Notes under the pieces: generated by a model | Databases searched by the model: none | What the model saw: the letters and a program-made list of their open reading frames with translations, nothing else | Told to the model about the DNA's origin: nothing | Shown here: positions 11,964 to 23,120 of the stretch, one piece after another | Layout: each line of letters opens with the position of its first letter | Numbering within the stretch: the first letter of the stretch is position 1 | DNA from: Cerioporus squamosus | Taxonomy: Eukaryota > Basidiomycota > Agaricomycetes > Polyporales > Polyporaceae | Direction: 5' to 3' | Assembly (NCBI GenBank): GCA_022592435.1 | Contig: JABYQS010000285.1 | Location: forward strand, 1 to 35,911 | Length of the DNA: 35,911 nucleotides | Position numbers and translations under genes: made by a program

Positions 11964-11968
11964 GGTTG
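11964..11968. repeat. Target-site duplication, right copy (GGTTG)
   Basis: Matches 11237-11241. The two copies bracket TG...CA ends, which is the signature of integrase-made insertion. Confidence 0.9.
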
Positions 11969-13804
11969 GCGGAGGGATACTCTACGGTACTGATACCCAG
12001 CTATCATCACTGCCCTCGCCCTGCTGACATCCTCGATTTGCGTATAGCGGTTACATACTTCCCTGTCCTCTCGCCACTTCCGGTGTCAGAGAACGCTCAT
12101 GCGCTCGCATTCTTCTCCTTCTGCCACTCATTCTCAGCTGTACGTCTGCTCGCATTGCCACGGTCATCATAAGGCGACTGACAGAGCATCGACAGGTCTG
12201 GGGTATCTCCATCGGGGCGGCTGTTCTCCAGAACGAGCTGTCGCGTAGGCTTCCATCAGAGTTCGTTGAGCAGCTCGGCTCAGGCGTCGACCTCGCGTAT
12301 GCTGCCATACCGGTCATCCCCTCTCTCCCCGAGCCGCTCAAAGACGAGGTCAGGCAAGCTTTTGGCGAGAGTCTCGCGGTCATCTGGAAGGTCATGGTAG
12401 CTTTTCTCGGGGTCGGACTGCTCGCCTCCTTGGCGATGCGTGACGTTTCACTGCACGACCACAAGGATGAGAAGTGGACTCTGCAAGAGAACAGTTCGGG
12501 AGATCCGTCGGTTGATGTGTGAGGCCACCGAGATGTGGGTGAATGGCTGAAATTTGCTGTCGGGAGATGTCATCTTTCTTAGGAGTGTCCATGGGCTACC
12601 CTTCGTTGCTCCGTTGGTTTCGTCCGCGCTCTTGATGATGTCTTGACTCGCAACGATTGCCGCGGCGCGTTACAGTATTGAAATCTGCATGTTTTCATTC
12701 TTACTTCCTTCAGTTTCACCTTGTATCTCACGAGCTCGACGAAGAAGCGAACGTATTCATCCAATCGCGGACTGTCGGCGGGCTGTCCATCCTGCAGAGG
12801 TCGACAGTACGGCATCTACGCCCATCATAGTTCTTGTAATTCCACGCTGTGTTGCATTGCACAGATACGACAGCATGCTACACGCCCTTTCTCTGCCAGT
12901 GCTGGAGCCCATGACACTACATTAGACTGACTTACTACACAGAACCCTTTACTAACTGGCTGGGTTTCTGGACAGCGGACACCGGCGGAGAACTATTAGT
13001 ACTCAGTACTGCTGATCAGCCGGTGCCCCTTAGGGGTACCCCCAGTGTACGTACCGGCGAGACAGGTTAGTCTCAGACCCAATCCCATACCGCTACCGAC
13101 TGAGCCGTCGCGTTTCTGGCGAGTGAGGGCGATGGGTTTGAAGGGGTCGGAACGAGGTCGATACCCTCCTCGACGTCGACCGTCCATATCCTGAGTATCA
13201 AGCCAGCCGGAGGTGAGCGTCAACGATCGTGTGCTTACTCGCGACCTCGAGAATGGTCTCAGCACTGGCCGGCTGCTGGTGCCATAGCCTGGAGCTCTGT
13301 TCGGCCGGCGGGGTCCCGTACCTTGCTTTCCTTGTCGGCTGGTGGATGGCAGGTCCTGCTCGCTGCCACTGAGCCGCTAGAGTGCCACTTGGAGCTCGCC
13401 GCTTGATCCCTCTCTTCACCAGGCTTGCTGCTCGGCCGGTGAACGACATGCCTTGACTCACTGCTCGGCTGGTCAGCTGTCATACCTTGGCTTGTTGACC
13501 GGCGGACGGCGGTCTGTGGCGAGCATGCCATACTCGACCGCCGCGCCGCCTGCTGCAGAAGGCAGGTGGTGTCCATGGAAGGCCATGCATTTCTGGGAAG
13601 GTGAGTTGAGTTCCTGCTCGGCCGGTTTGGACGACTGCTCACAATTGCTTACCAGCCGATGGGCTTCGTTCCCATGGCGAGCAGCCCTCCTCTGCTACCA
13701 CGATGGCGTCCGCTCTCGAACCGCTCGACAGGCGAGCGTCCTCCTCAGTTCGCAGCGGGACTACCCAGCTGGCGAGCCCACCTGTTCAGCACTCCTGGTC
13801 GGCT

Positions 13805-13884
13805 GCTGACTTCGAGTGCTCGAGCTTGCCAGTCGGCCGCTGACTTCGAGTGCTCAAGCTTGCCAGTCGGCCGCTGACTTCGAG
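13805..13884. repeat. 34-bp tandem repeat, about 2.3 copies
   Basis: Units starting GCTGACTTCGAG recur at 13805, 13839 and 13873 with one or two substitutions. No gene covers it. Confidence 0.8.
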
Positions 13885-14089
13885 GAGCGTCGACTGAAAG
13901 CGATTGGGCTATATCCAGGGCATCTGTGTGAGTCGTGAGCGGGACCTTGGACAATATGGCACTTACTGTTGGTAGGAGGTACAGGGAGGAGAGTCCGAAA
14001 CGATACGTATGTCGTCAAAGGGAACTCCACACCAGCGATCATGTTGGCGAGGAGGCTCGAGCAGCCGGCGAAGGGACAGACAGTCAGGG

Positions 14090-14190
14090 AGGAGAGTCGT
14101 AGTCGGCGAGCAAAGATACATACAGAGATAGTCGGCGAGGAGAGCGGCAGTCGGCGAGATGAGAGACAGAGAGAGACAGTCGGCGAGGAA
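14090..14190. repeat. GTCGGCGAG-rich degenerate repeat patch
   Basis: The word AGTCGGCGAG occurs four times in about 90 bp, mixed with GAGAGACAG purine runs. GGCGAG is also the core of the coding repeats in the next gene on the minus strand, so this may be a decayed extension of that repeat. Confidence 0.5.
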
Positions 14191-14324
14191 GTGGAGGAGC
14201 TTGTGTAAACGGAGGTCCACTATAGATTGCGGCTCGTTCTCTCCCATCCACGGTATATTGCATACTATAAACATGGGGTCATGAGTCAAACCCATAATTA
14301 TTTGCCTGAGCGACCAATAGGGAT

Positions 14325-15390
14325 CTACAACTTGGTTCCCTTCTTTTTGTCATAGCAATGGCATGATTGCGATCCTCGGGTCACCAGTAACGCATTGTAC
14401 AATCTCCAGTATGGCGGCATCGCTCCTAAAATGGAGGCCCTCATCTCGCCAACCGCAGTCACTACTGTCTGCATTGGCTCTTGGATGCTGTTGGGAGAGG
14501 CGGAATTCTGACGGTTGGAGTCGCTACTGGCGTTCGCGGAAAGGTTGCTGTCATTGGGAGGCCCAACGTCGGCTCGCCAGTATGTTATGATATCTTCGGC
14601 GAAGATCGCCTGTATCTCCGACGTAGGCGATTCTGGCGATTCTGGGACTGCGCCGATAGGGGGCAACATGCGAAGGGGTGGCGTCGGCGGATAGCTGTCT
14701 GGCGAGTCAGACACCTCGCCGATGAGGGGCGGCATGTGAAGTGGCGGTGTGGGTGGGTGGCAGCTGTCTGGCGAGTTGGAGACCTCGCCGCCGACCTCAC
14801 CAACAAAGGGCAGCTCGCGAAAGGGCGGTGTTGGCGGATAGCTGTCTGGCGACCCAGAGACCTCGCCGACGACCTCGCCTATAGGGGGCAGCACGCGAAA
14901 GGGCAGTGTCGGCAGATAGCTGTCCGGCGACCCAGAGACCTCGCTGACGATCTCGCCGATAGAGGGCAGTATGCGAAGGGGTGGTGTCGGCGGATAGCTA
15001 TCTGGCGACTCGAGCTGTTCGCTGATAGGGAGCGGTATGTGTAGTGGCGATGAGCTGTCCTGCGAGTTGAACAGGTTGTCGACAGACAGTGGCATGTGCA
15101 CCGGGGATGTCGCGTACCCTTCACCAGCGGACACTGGGGACCTGGGCGACTCGCTCGGGCTCCTTGAGGATGGCGTTGGAGAGACAATGCGGACACGGCG
15201 CGTGGCACTTTCAGCTATGAATCAAAGGGAAGTCAGGGCTGAGCATGGCAAAGATTGACTTGATCTAACCTGAAGGAGAGTACGACCGTCCTCGTTTCGA
15301 AGGCACGCTGCCTGTAGTGTAGTTAGCATGTCTGAACGCACGCACGGCTTGAACCGAGTACTTACAGGATGATAATAGTATGCTCTCCAT
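14325..15390 (-). CDS. Pro/Ser-rich tandem-repeat protein, unknown function
   Basis: Minus-strand model with exons 15390-15366, 15311-15270 and 15214-14325, phases consistent, about 318 residues. The intron between exons 1 and 2 has a good branch site (GCTAACTACACTACAG). I do not recognise the family. The N-terminus is basic and Ser-rich (SVPSKRGRSYSPS, ATRRVRIVSPTPSSRSPS) and may be a nuclear or RNA-binding-type tail. The middle consists of about six imperfect repeats of the form IGEVxxEVSxSPDSYPPTPPxRxLPP, each about 25-30 residues. The C-terminus is Asn/Ser-rich and ends CHCYDKKKGTKL. No globular domain is visible; it should be disordered. It is divergent from the gene at 15758 and probably shares its promoter. 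The start codon is the least certain point, because upstream sequence could hold another exon. Confidence 0.55.
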
Positions 15391-15757
15391 GAGCGATCTC
15401 ACATATGCTCCTGCTACAGACCTAGAGCTTTAAATACCGTGAGTCAGATGTTGCAGTATGCAGAGTAGACCTTACCAGTGATGATGGTGGTGTGTAGACA
15501 ACAACATTGTTTGTACGACAGGGTTCTCCCATCGGGTTTGAACATGAGCGCCAACTTGTGCTTCCGAGATGCACAGAGAAATAGCCGCCCATTATGTGTA
15601 TATAGCCGTTGCCTTTGGTTCGAAACACTTTGGGCTTCCTTCCCCACCTGCTCGACTCGCACCGCCTGGTGCTTCCCTGTCCCTGCGGGTGCTTCCCTGT
15701 CTCTGCCGGTGCTTCCCTTCAAAGCCACCCGTGGCAGCCACGCTCAAGGCGTCGGTG
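15391..15757. promoter_or_regulatory. Shared divergent promoter region
   Basis: A 367-bp spacer between the starts of two divergent genes. Near its right end GGTGCTTCCCT words recur three times (15668-15718), a short local duplication. No TATA box stands out. Confidence 0.4.
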
Positions 15758-18700
15758 ATGGCGGAGGCAACTCCTCAGTCTCCGCCCCTCCCGAACCAGC
15801 AACAGATCGACGATGCCAGCGAGCTATGCAGCGAGCTGCATCACAGCTACTACGCTCGCCCTCCTGTATCCAACAAGGATGCTCGGATGCGGTGGTACAA
15901 ATTTTATGTGAACGCTATCTTCAGCTTGTCAACTCTCTTGCGCGACTGTAACTTCACCGACCTGCCTATGGTCGTTGTCGCAAGTATATACCGGACAAAC
16001 GTTCGGGCGAAGACTAAGACCGAGTTCATCGATTTCGAGCCGGTGCATCCCGATGGCGCTGCACATCCCGATGTCGAGCCGCCCCCAGGCTGTCGCCGGC
16101 TGCCGTACAACCCTACCGACACCGGTCAAGTTCCCGTCAAGCCAGTAGAGCAAGTGAAGAAGAAGTGGTGGCTTTCTAAAGGTCAGTTCTTTATTCTCGC
16201 ATGCTTTGCGCCTGAACTAACCGCTTCCGTCCGGACTAGGGAAACCGGCACAGGCCACGGCGTTGCCGGCCGTCGCTGAACAAGCTGCCGTACCGGCCAC
16301 TGCTGCACAACCGCAGGCCGGATCATCCGCATCTGGCAACCGAGGTGGTACGATCGGCCACCTCGATATATCGTACTTGATGACTGACACACATTTCAGT
16401 GTCGAAGCCTTCTTCGCAGGCCAAACCTCTGAAGTCGGCCCTCAAGTCGCCGTCTGTACGCGACCGTGACAGGTCCGTTCCGCGCCCTCAAGTCTTGGCA
16501 GAGGAGACATCGGAAGCTACCGGAAGCAACTCGAAGTCTATGCACCCACGAGGGCTCGCTCCCAATAAGAAAGGCAAGGCCCGCGTTACCGAGGACGATC
16601 CCATGGACGTGGATGACGATGGCCGTCGTCCTGCGGAGCAGTCAGATAAGAAGCGAAAGCGCCTCTTGTCCGGCTCCGTCCCGCCATCCAGTCAAGAGAT
16701 GATGGAGCGGGGACGCACCTTGGAGAAGTCCACAACGTCTCGGCAACAGACGCGGTCGAACTCTGTCGCAGTATCACCGGTTCGCGACGATGCTCCAAAG
16801 CGCAAGAAGACGAAAACGGAGCCATTCGTTCCTCCAGAGGACGATTTTCCACCGGAGGACATCCCGAACACCTACATGGAGCAGGTAAGTACATCAAACA
16901 TCTCCGTTGACATTATTTCATGACTGTTATACTAGCTTGCAGTCTGCGCCAAGTGCGCCGCCGCAGACGGGATTTGCGTGTTCTGGCCCTTCGGCAGTTC
17001 GGTCTGCCATCGGTGCGCTAGTGCTTCCTCTAAGTGCACGAACACCGTTGGCGCCAATAACACCAAGAAGCCCATCCCGACATACCTGCAGTGGCGCTAC
17101 CAGAAGCAGCTCGCCGATCCTGCTAGGTTTCCGAATCCGACCTGTGTTCCGCCAGAGTGGGCGGGCTTCCATAAGGATCCTCCTACCTGGTTCGTCGAGC
17201 GGTGGAGGCAGTATAAGAAGTCCAAGCCTGATCCACCTGACTACGGCGCGCTGCTTGCTGCTCGTAAAGCAGGTGATCGCCGGCAGCCATCCGCACTTGC
17301 CGAAGCCGCCCCGCCGAAGACAGTCCCATCGAAGACGGTCTCGCCGAAGACGATCCCGCCGAAGACGCTTCCGCCGAAGACGCTCCCGCCGACCACTGCC
17401 GATGCCTCATTGCACCCCGCCTCTCTGCGTTTCGGACCAGACACCGACGACAAGGGGTACACCGAGATCAGCGACGACGAGCCCGTACTGCAAGGAGGAC
17501 CGATCAAGCAAGGCGCCCCCTCTGGCAGCAAGTCTGCCGACAACGTGGTTGACCTTACCGCCGAGGACCGTCCTCAAGCTGCCGGCGACTCCTCCGCCAG
17601 CGGCGATGCTTCAGCAGGCGGACAGTTGGAGGTTCGGCAGCCTCCCGCAGTCGGCACAACCGAAGAGGGGAACACCTCCAACAGTCATCGCACTCAAACC
17701 GGGAAGCCGCTGCAGTCCATCCAGGTGCCGCAGGCCCCAGCTACTGCGCCAGGGGCAGCGGGAGGTTCAGCGAACGACGGGACTGCGACAACAGCGAAAC
17801 AGACTAGGAAGGAACAGATACGAGCAAGGGAACAGTGTTTGATCCCTGTGCCAGTCAAATGTGAGTGTCCTATCTAACCTCAGCAAAGTTGCACTGACTA
17901 ACAGTTTTCGTACTTGCAGCTTGGCACGAGCTCCCTGCTCTTGCCCGACCCCCTTCCCCTACGCTGGGCGGCCCGGCGGCAGGTCCTCATATGGACTTTC
18001 GTCCTGAGAACCTCGCTGAGTACGTCGCTCTTCGGCTCGCCCAAAGCTCGGACGGCCGCATCGGCGAGCTTTCTGCCGAGGTTCCTGTTCCACCAAGCAT
18101 CAGCCGCCCAGCTACTCCACCGTCGCAGGTTTTCACCCTCGGGCCCGCCACAAGGCAGTTGCTATACGACAGTCAACGCAAGGCATGGTCCGCATCGCAG
18201 ATCAAGGACGCAGTCACGTTTGTTGGGGACAACCTTCGGGGCCTCATGACGCGCCTCGATGCTCGGCAGGCGTCGCTCGCGACCGTTTGCTATGCAGAGT
18301 CCAGCGTTCAGGCGATGAACGAGATCATGGGAACAGCCGCTGGGCTCGTCGACGACAACAAGGCCATCGCCATCGCTCTTTGTGCCGTCGCTGATATAGG
18401 TCATCTCTTAGCGCGTTCGCTGGAGGGTGTTGCGGCCATCAGTCCTCAATTCGGCGCTGTCAGCGAGCTGGCCGAGATCCTGGCTCAACTTCGGGCGCTG
18501 TATGGCGAAGTCCAGGAGAAGTTCACCATGACTCGGGACTATGTGAACACACTCTCTACGGCAGTCCTGGAGCTTCAGGAGAAGGCGCCTCTCGACAACA
18601 CTACCGTGCGCGCACTCGCCGGCATGTGTAGCAACGCGGTCGAGCCGATGCTCAAGTCTCTGCATTACAACCTCAAGAAGGAAATCGACACTATTCGGGA

Positions 18701-19259
18701 TACGATCGCGCCATTACAATGCGCGGTCACCACCTTAGAATCCAGGAACCTGCCACCTGCACAAGGCGAACTCCGCGATGGTGCTCTGGCCCCTCTGCAG
18801 CCCACTGTACTCGCCGACGACGTCAGGAGTCATGACGAGTCGAGTACCACCGCCGACAGTCGTACGTCAGACAAAGGCCTCGCCAGTGTTCTGGAGACTA
18901 TCCGTCAGCGCCTTACGGCTCTCGAAGACTTGCAGATCCTCAAACAGAATCCTGCCGGCACTTCCCTTCCTCCGTCAAGCGTTCTGCACACTTCGGCCAG
19001 CGTAGCCCATACCGATGGTGCCGTTGCGGCGACTGAGGACTTGCATACCACGGTCGCCGACCTCTCGGCACGTATTGATCGCCTTGAAACTGCGCAACAA
19101 ACACCGGACCCTGCGACGTTCAACAAGCAAGTTCAGCAATATCTTGACTCTGTCGGCCTACCGGCGTCGCTCTTGACCGTTATGAGTCAACTTGTAGGGG
19201 CGCATATGGATCCGCAAGGCGGCGATAGTGCAGAGGCCACTTCGTTGCCATCTCAGTAG
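15758..19259 (+). CDS. Large protein with mid-protein Zn2Cys6-type cysteine array and C-terminal helical domain
   Basis: Five exons: 15758-16181, 16240-16344, 16400-16884, 16936-17860, 17920-19259. All phases fit, giving 1092 residues with no internal stop. Residues about 1-140 form a folded-looking N-domain (WYKFYVNAIFSLSTLLRDCNF). Residues 140-338 are disordered with basic nuclear-type signals (KKRKRLLSG, PKRKKTKTEP). Residues 342-372 read C-x2-C-x6-C-x9-C-x2-C-x6-C, which fits the fungal binuclear zinc cluster pattern, although it sits mid-protein without the usual basic linker. Next come YLQWRYQKQLADPARFP, a PPKT repeat run (about 467-493), and from about 690 a long alpha-helical, probably coiled-coil C-domain. 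Likely nuclear and possibly DNA-binding. The family is not one I can name. It converges on the 19500 gene, with stops 240 bp apart. Confidence 0.7.
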
Positions 19260-19499
19260 GCTGCACACAGTACATCGCTCTTGATCGCACCAGCGATAAT
19301 CATGTAGTATCGACTATCTTGAATACATGTTCTTGGTTACAACATACCGCGCAACTAAGACAACGACAACGTGTATCAGCAACTAATACTTCTTCCTCTT
19401 CTTCTTTCCCGCCTTCAAGACACCGTCAGCATGTCCACACCCCTTCCCTGGTGTGTTTTCAGGTTTTGTGGCGGCCAGCTCGGCGATCCGGGTGCTGCT

Positions 19500-22400
19500 T
19501 CAACGCTGGGTGCGTTCGGCCTCCTGACGTCGCCTGCTTTGGCTACGAGTCCGAGGTGGCGGCGGCAACTGCTCGTGCGTTGCAGAGCTGCGTGTGCGTT
19601 TCCGACTGTGTGAGTTCATGGAGACAGAAGCCTCTGTAACGGCGGAGATATTGTCGAGCTCCTGCTCAATCATCTCCGCATCCAACTCGTCTTCTTCGGC
19701 CTCCGAGTCTGCAGAATGTGGTACGCCGGTAAGCCCATGGGAAATCCTGCTCCTGCCTGCATCTCGAGATGACTGGATGTCGTCAGAGAACGACCTGAGA
19801 GGTGCGTTCAGCAGGGAATACTGGAAGGCAGCCTCAGCCGTCGGCAGAGGGTCCACCTCGTCTTCATCGCTTAACGGGCTCAGGCTCGAGTTCGGCGAGC
19901 TCCCCAGTTCGCCGATGGCAAAGTCGGCCGGGAGATTGGGTAGGTCGGAGGTGTCGTATACCGGAGAACTGAATGAGTCTTGAACAACGAATGGGGGCGG
20001 GGACGAAGGGATGTCTTCTGCATCTGTGACTTCGTCTCCTACGAAGAACATTGGTGGTTCATCGGGGACGTCTTCGTAGCTAGCGTTGCTGTCTTCTTCA
20101 TCTCCGTTGTTCAGGTCGCTGAAGCGCGGTGTTGTTCCTGGATGGCTGGCAGACTGGAGCATAGGATGGGCGGCTGGTCTACTAGCAGGACGAGGCCGGG
20201 GCACGGGAAAAGTAGCGGCGCAGACCAAGCGAAGCTGTGAGACCACCTCGCTGGTAAGTCTGCTATGCGCAAAGTATGCAGGCAGGTCGTCGCTGATGTG
20301 TTCCTCATCCACAATCTCGGAGACAAGCTTCGCATCCCTGAATAGCATCCCCAAGGCGAGGCAGAACCACTGCACATCGCCGGCAGGTGAGTCCCGGAGG
20401 GATGATATACCGTTGCTCAGCCACGAAACCAAGGCTGACAGAGTAGTACGATCGTGATGGGCGGAGGCGGGAAGGTGTGGGCTCGTGTATGACCAGGTCA
20501 GCCAGGGTGCAGCGGCGTGAGGTTCGATCTCCGAGAATGCGTGTAACTAGTGCAGACAGCCAGCTTCGTGAGATTTCGGTGCATGTCCAGGCAAAATCAA
20601 GCTCACCTTTGTACGCGCGCGATGTAGCATCTCGAGGTACTCGACATGGTCTACGAGCCGATGTAGATACCTCCATCGCTCCTCGGCATCCGTCCCAATA
20701 GAGTACGGAGCCAAGGGACGGGGTCTCATCATGATTGGCTGCTCCTCCAAATCAACGTCCGCTGCGACCGCCTTCCCTTTGCCGTGGCTACGCTGCCGTA
20801 CAGCGTCGGCAAGTGGACGAGCACTCCATTCTGCACCGGCGAGCGGACGATTGCTGGGTCCTGCACCGGCGAGCGGACGAGTGCTCGGACCTGCGCCGGC
20901 GAGTGGACGATTGCTGGGTTCTGCACCGGCGAGCGGACGAGTGCTGTGTCCTGCGCTGGCAAGCGGACGATTGCTGGGTCCTGCGCTGGCGAGCGGACGA
21001 TTGCTGGGTCCTGCGCTGGCGAGCGGACGACTGGCAGGGAGGACATCCGCCGAACTGTCGCTGTCGCTGTCGCTGTCACTGTCGCTGTCGCTGTCGCTAT
21101 CGCTCGGATAGCCAGAGGGGAGGAAGAGGGGGAGAACCGTGCGCTCTTCAGCTGCGTCAAAATCGTCTTCATCCCAATTGAAGTGCTCTGCTGTGAGGTC
21201 GTCGCCGAAGTCGCTTGAGACAGGCTCCTCCGGCTCAATGTCAGGAACTGTCTCGGTCTCGACGAAGTCTTCCTCGTTGGATGGATGTGGAGCAGCGACG
21301 TCTGCATGGGGAGTGGAAGAGAAATGTACCCTAGTGGCAGCACGATGAGAGCCTGTGGGCTGTGGAAGGGGAGGTGGCGGAGTGCGGGCCTCCCGCCGAG
21401 TGCCGCTGCTCTGCTTCTTCTTTGCCGCCTTCTTCTTCGGCGCCGCCTTCTTCAGCACCACGTCCTCAGAGTCTGCGTCCTGGTCAGCTGTAACGGCGCT
21501 CGAGCTGCGCCCATCCTGTTTCGCCCGTCGAATGGACTCCACGTTGGCGGCATGCATCGCGGCGAGAGTCTGTCTTCTCTGTTCCTTGTCCGGAAGCGAG
21601 TGTCGAGTCGAAGGTTCCAAGGGTGCGTCAAGGTCGAAATGAGGAGGGTAGATGGTCGTTCTCTCGGCTTTCTCCTCATCGGGGTCCACGGGGGGCTCGC
21701 CGTCATCCTTCGCATCGATCCAGGCTCCATCCCCGGATCGGTAGGCCTTGAAGCGGAAGAATCGTGGCGGGGAGCCGTCTGAAGGATTCTCCATGTCCCT
21801 GACATGACGAATGAACGCGGCTAGTTCCGACTCGTGCGCCCTAGTCGGTTCCTTGATCTCAAAGCCAGGGGGAAACATACCCTCCTCGAAGAACTTGTCC
21901 ATGTTCTTGCCCATGGACGCCCAGGGCACGCTCTTAACGAGGACGCCTTTTGCGCAGCCTAGATAACCAGCACTTAGACAGGTAGACAGCGAGAATATAT
22001 AGTAAGCGACGTACCGTACTGGAGTCGCATGTACTGTCGATACATCTGGATGCGACGTTTTCCAGAGAGTGGTGCGCCGTTCTCGTGGTCCACGATGATT
22101 GGGGAACCGTTAGAACGGAGCTCGAAGACAAACTCGGGAGGGATGTTGCGTGTGGATACCTCCAGGTGGACAGGTTCGCTGTCATCGTCGCGAACGTGCC
22201 ATTTTCTGTAGAACACGCGGAATTTCTTGCGAAGTCCGACGTCCCACTCGGGATCCTCTGTGAACACTGCTAACGAGCGTCCTTCCTTCTCCGCTTGTTC
22301 TTTGATGTAGTCGGACGTGTCGTAGCTGACAAGCAGAAGGTGAGTACGTTGGTCGCTCTTGAGCTACATACTCACTGTATTCCTCGGGTTCTAGTGGGGC

Positions 22401-23120
22401 TATCAGGGTCGAGGAACATGCCATACATCAGCATAGTCATCCCGACCTGCTCCCAGAACATGCTGACAGTGGTGCGCATGTATTGAATACAGCGTCGCGC
22501 GGCGATCCTAGCCCACGACAGGATGGGTAAGCAACAACAGACTGACTTGAGTACTGCGCGGACAGCATACTTGGGAAGGAGGTGAGCATCCGGGCCCTCG
22601 CGGTTCCACTTGGCCGCGGTCTCCCGAAATTCTGCACGCTCCTCTTGAGAAAGATCCTTGTACAGATTACGACGGGATGCGTTCCAGACAACGATGTCGT
22701 GTGGGACTGAACCAGCCTCGCTGTTGCGAGCGGCCTTGATCTCGAGGTGGCGCAACTGTTCGAACACCTTCTCTCCTGTCCAACGACGGAAGATGCGCGT
22801 TGGAAGGCGGCCCTTCTTAGCTTGCGCCCGGTTACTGAACCAGTTAATGACTTTCTGTGGCTGTTGTGAGATGATGGGCCTTCATCATGCTCTACCAATA
22901 CAAAATAGCTGCTGACCTCCTCGAATTGGTCGACGAGTACCTTATAAGTTGTCGTGTCCTCCTCTCGTACGCCCCGCATCTCGAGCAGATGCTTCGCGCA
23001 TGTGGTGACTAACACCGTACGAGCGTCAGTTCTAGCAGTGCGACGGTATTCAGCCAGATGATTATCCAGATAAGAGGCCTCCTCAGGGGGGAGCTTCTTC
23101 CGAGCCCGGCGTCGCCCCAT
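19500..23120 (-). CDS. Large acidic/basic repeat protein with WFSNR helix, unknown function
   Basis: Minus-strand exons 23120-22917, 22860-22376, 22325-22015, 21958-20607, 20546-19500. Every junction keeps phase, for 1132 residues without a stop. It starts with a basic MGRRRARKK tail. Residues about 69-85 (QKVINWFSNRAQAKKGR) resemble the end of a homeodomain recognition helix; similar WF-N-R segments occur in a widespread uncharacterised Agaricomycete family that I recall but cannot name. A folded region runs to about 430 (FRVFYRKWHVRDDD, PPEFVFELRSNGSPI). Then come Lys-rich KKAAPKKKAAKKK, an acidic stretch, an SD repeat (about 616-634), eight PLASAGPSNR-type decapeptides (about 637-714), and a C-terminal domain (LSALVSWLSNGI, WFCLALGMLFRDAKLV) ending in Arg/Ser/Pro. 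Probably nuclear. It is divergent from the TET/JBP-like gene, with starts 260 bp apart. Confidence 0.65.
20831..21035. repeat. 30-bp coding minisatellite
   Basis: About seven to eight copies of a 30-bp unit containing CCGGCGAGCGGACGA, in frame, encoding a PLASAGPSNR-like decapeptide on the minus strand. Copies differ by a few bases (ATTGCTGGG / AGTGCTCGG / AGTGCTGTG). Confidence 0.85.
21055..21110. repeat. Ser-Asp coding hexanucleotide repeat
   Basis: GTCGCT/GTCACT units repeated about nine times. They encode alternating Ser-Asp on the minus strand within the 19500-23120 gene, likely length-variable between strains. Confidence 0.85.

Larger units (their letters stand above)
9619..12522 (+). 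pseudogene. MFS drug/toxin exporter (DHA2-like, 14 TM), split by a solo LTR
   Basis: Plasma-membrane major facilitator family protein, probably a proton-driven efflux pump for small organic molecules. Exons: 9619-9897, 9946-10051, 10112-10217, 10276-10355, 10412-10520, 10576-10744, 10794-10834, 10893-10938, 10987-11986 (interrupted), 12048-12139, 12196-12522. Without the insertion the product would be about 542 residues. Seen: an N-terminal cytosolic tail, PLFLSAVENSAVSTALPVI (TM1), GVAEIFGRQPALL (motif A region), IQGLGGGAI, and ASGVGPVIGGAL (motif C-like, antiporter type), TGGQWRWLFYLNLP, and a late VWGISIGAAVLQNEL helix. Two lesions: exon 8 lacks one base (SGY / QNFVNTM lie in different frames at about 10898), and a 722-bp LTR sits in exon 9. 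Reading into the LTR adds about 56 foreign residues and stops at 11409-11411, deleting the last helices. Confidence 0.85.
12523..14324. other. Gene-poor repeat-rich stretch
   Basis: No gene is supported over 1.8 kb. It holds a short palindrome-rich patch (12990-13050), a run of degenerate TGCTCGGCYGGT-like words (about 13290-13640), a 34-bp tandem repeat (13805-13884) and a GTCGGCGAG-rich patch (14090-14190). A minus-strand open frame at 12579-12815 contains a coding-like helix (LDEYVRFFVELVRYKVKL) but has no start or partner exon that I trust. Confidence 0.5.

Noticed and set aside
12579..12815. Terminal exon of a minus-strand gene
   Set aside because: The LDEYVRFFVELVRYKVKL segment looks coding, but no partner exon, start or stop arrangement could be supported.
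13070..13105. tRNA gene on the minus strand
   Set aside because: An A-box-like word is present, but the only B-box-like word (GGGTCTGAGAC) is about 13 bp away, too close, and no cloverleaf can be drawn.
14481..15044. 187-codon plus-strand frame
   Set aside because: Complement of the Pro/Ser repeat gene; the repeats keep several frames open by chance.
16907..17842. 311-codon frame overlapping the zinc-array exon
   Set aside because: Ser/Pro/Arg-rich shadow of the spliced gene, whose own frame carries the cysteine array and continues in phase into the next exon.
20831..21035. CRISPR-like array
   Set aside because: The units are contiguous 30-bp coding repeats without unique spacers, inside a eukaryotic gene.
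22507..22554. Extra intron in exon 2 of the 19500-23120 gene
   Set aside because: GT-AG ends exist, but removing the 47-48 bp breaks the phase, whereas retaining them keeps the frame through to the next splice site.
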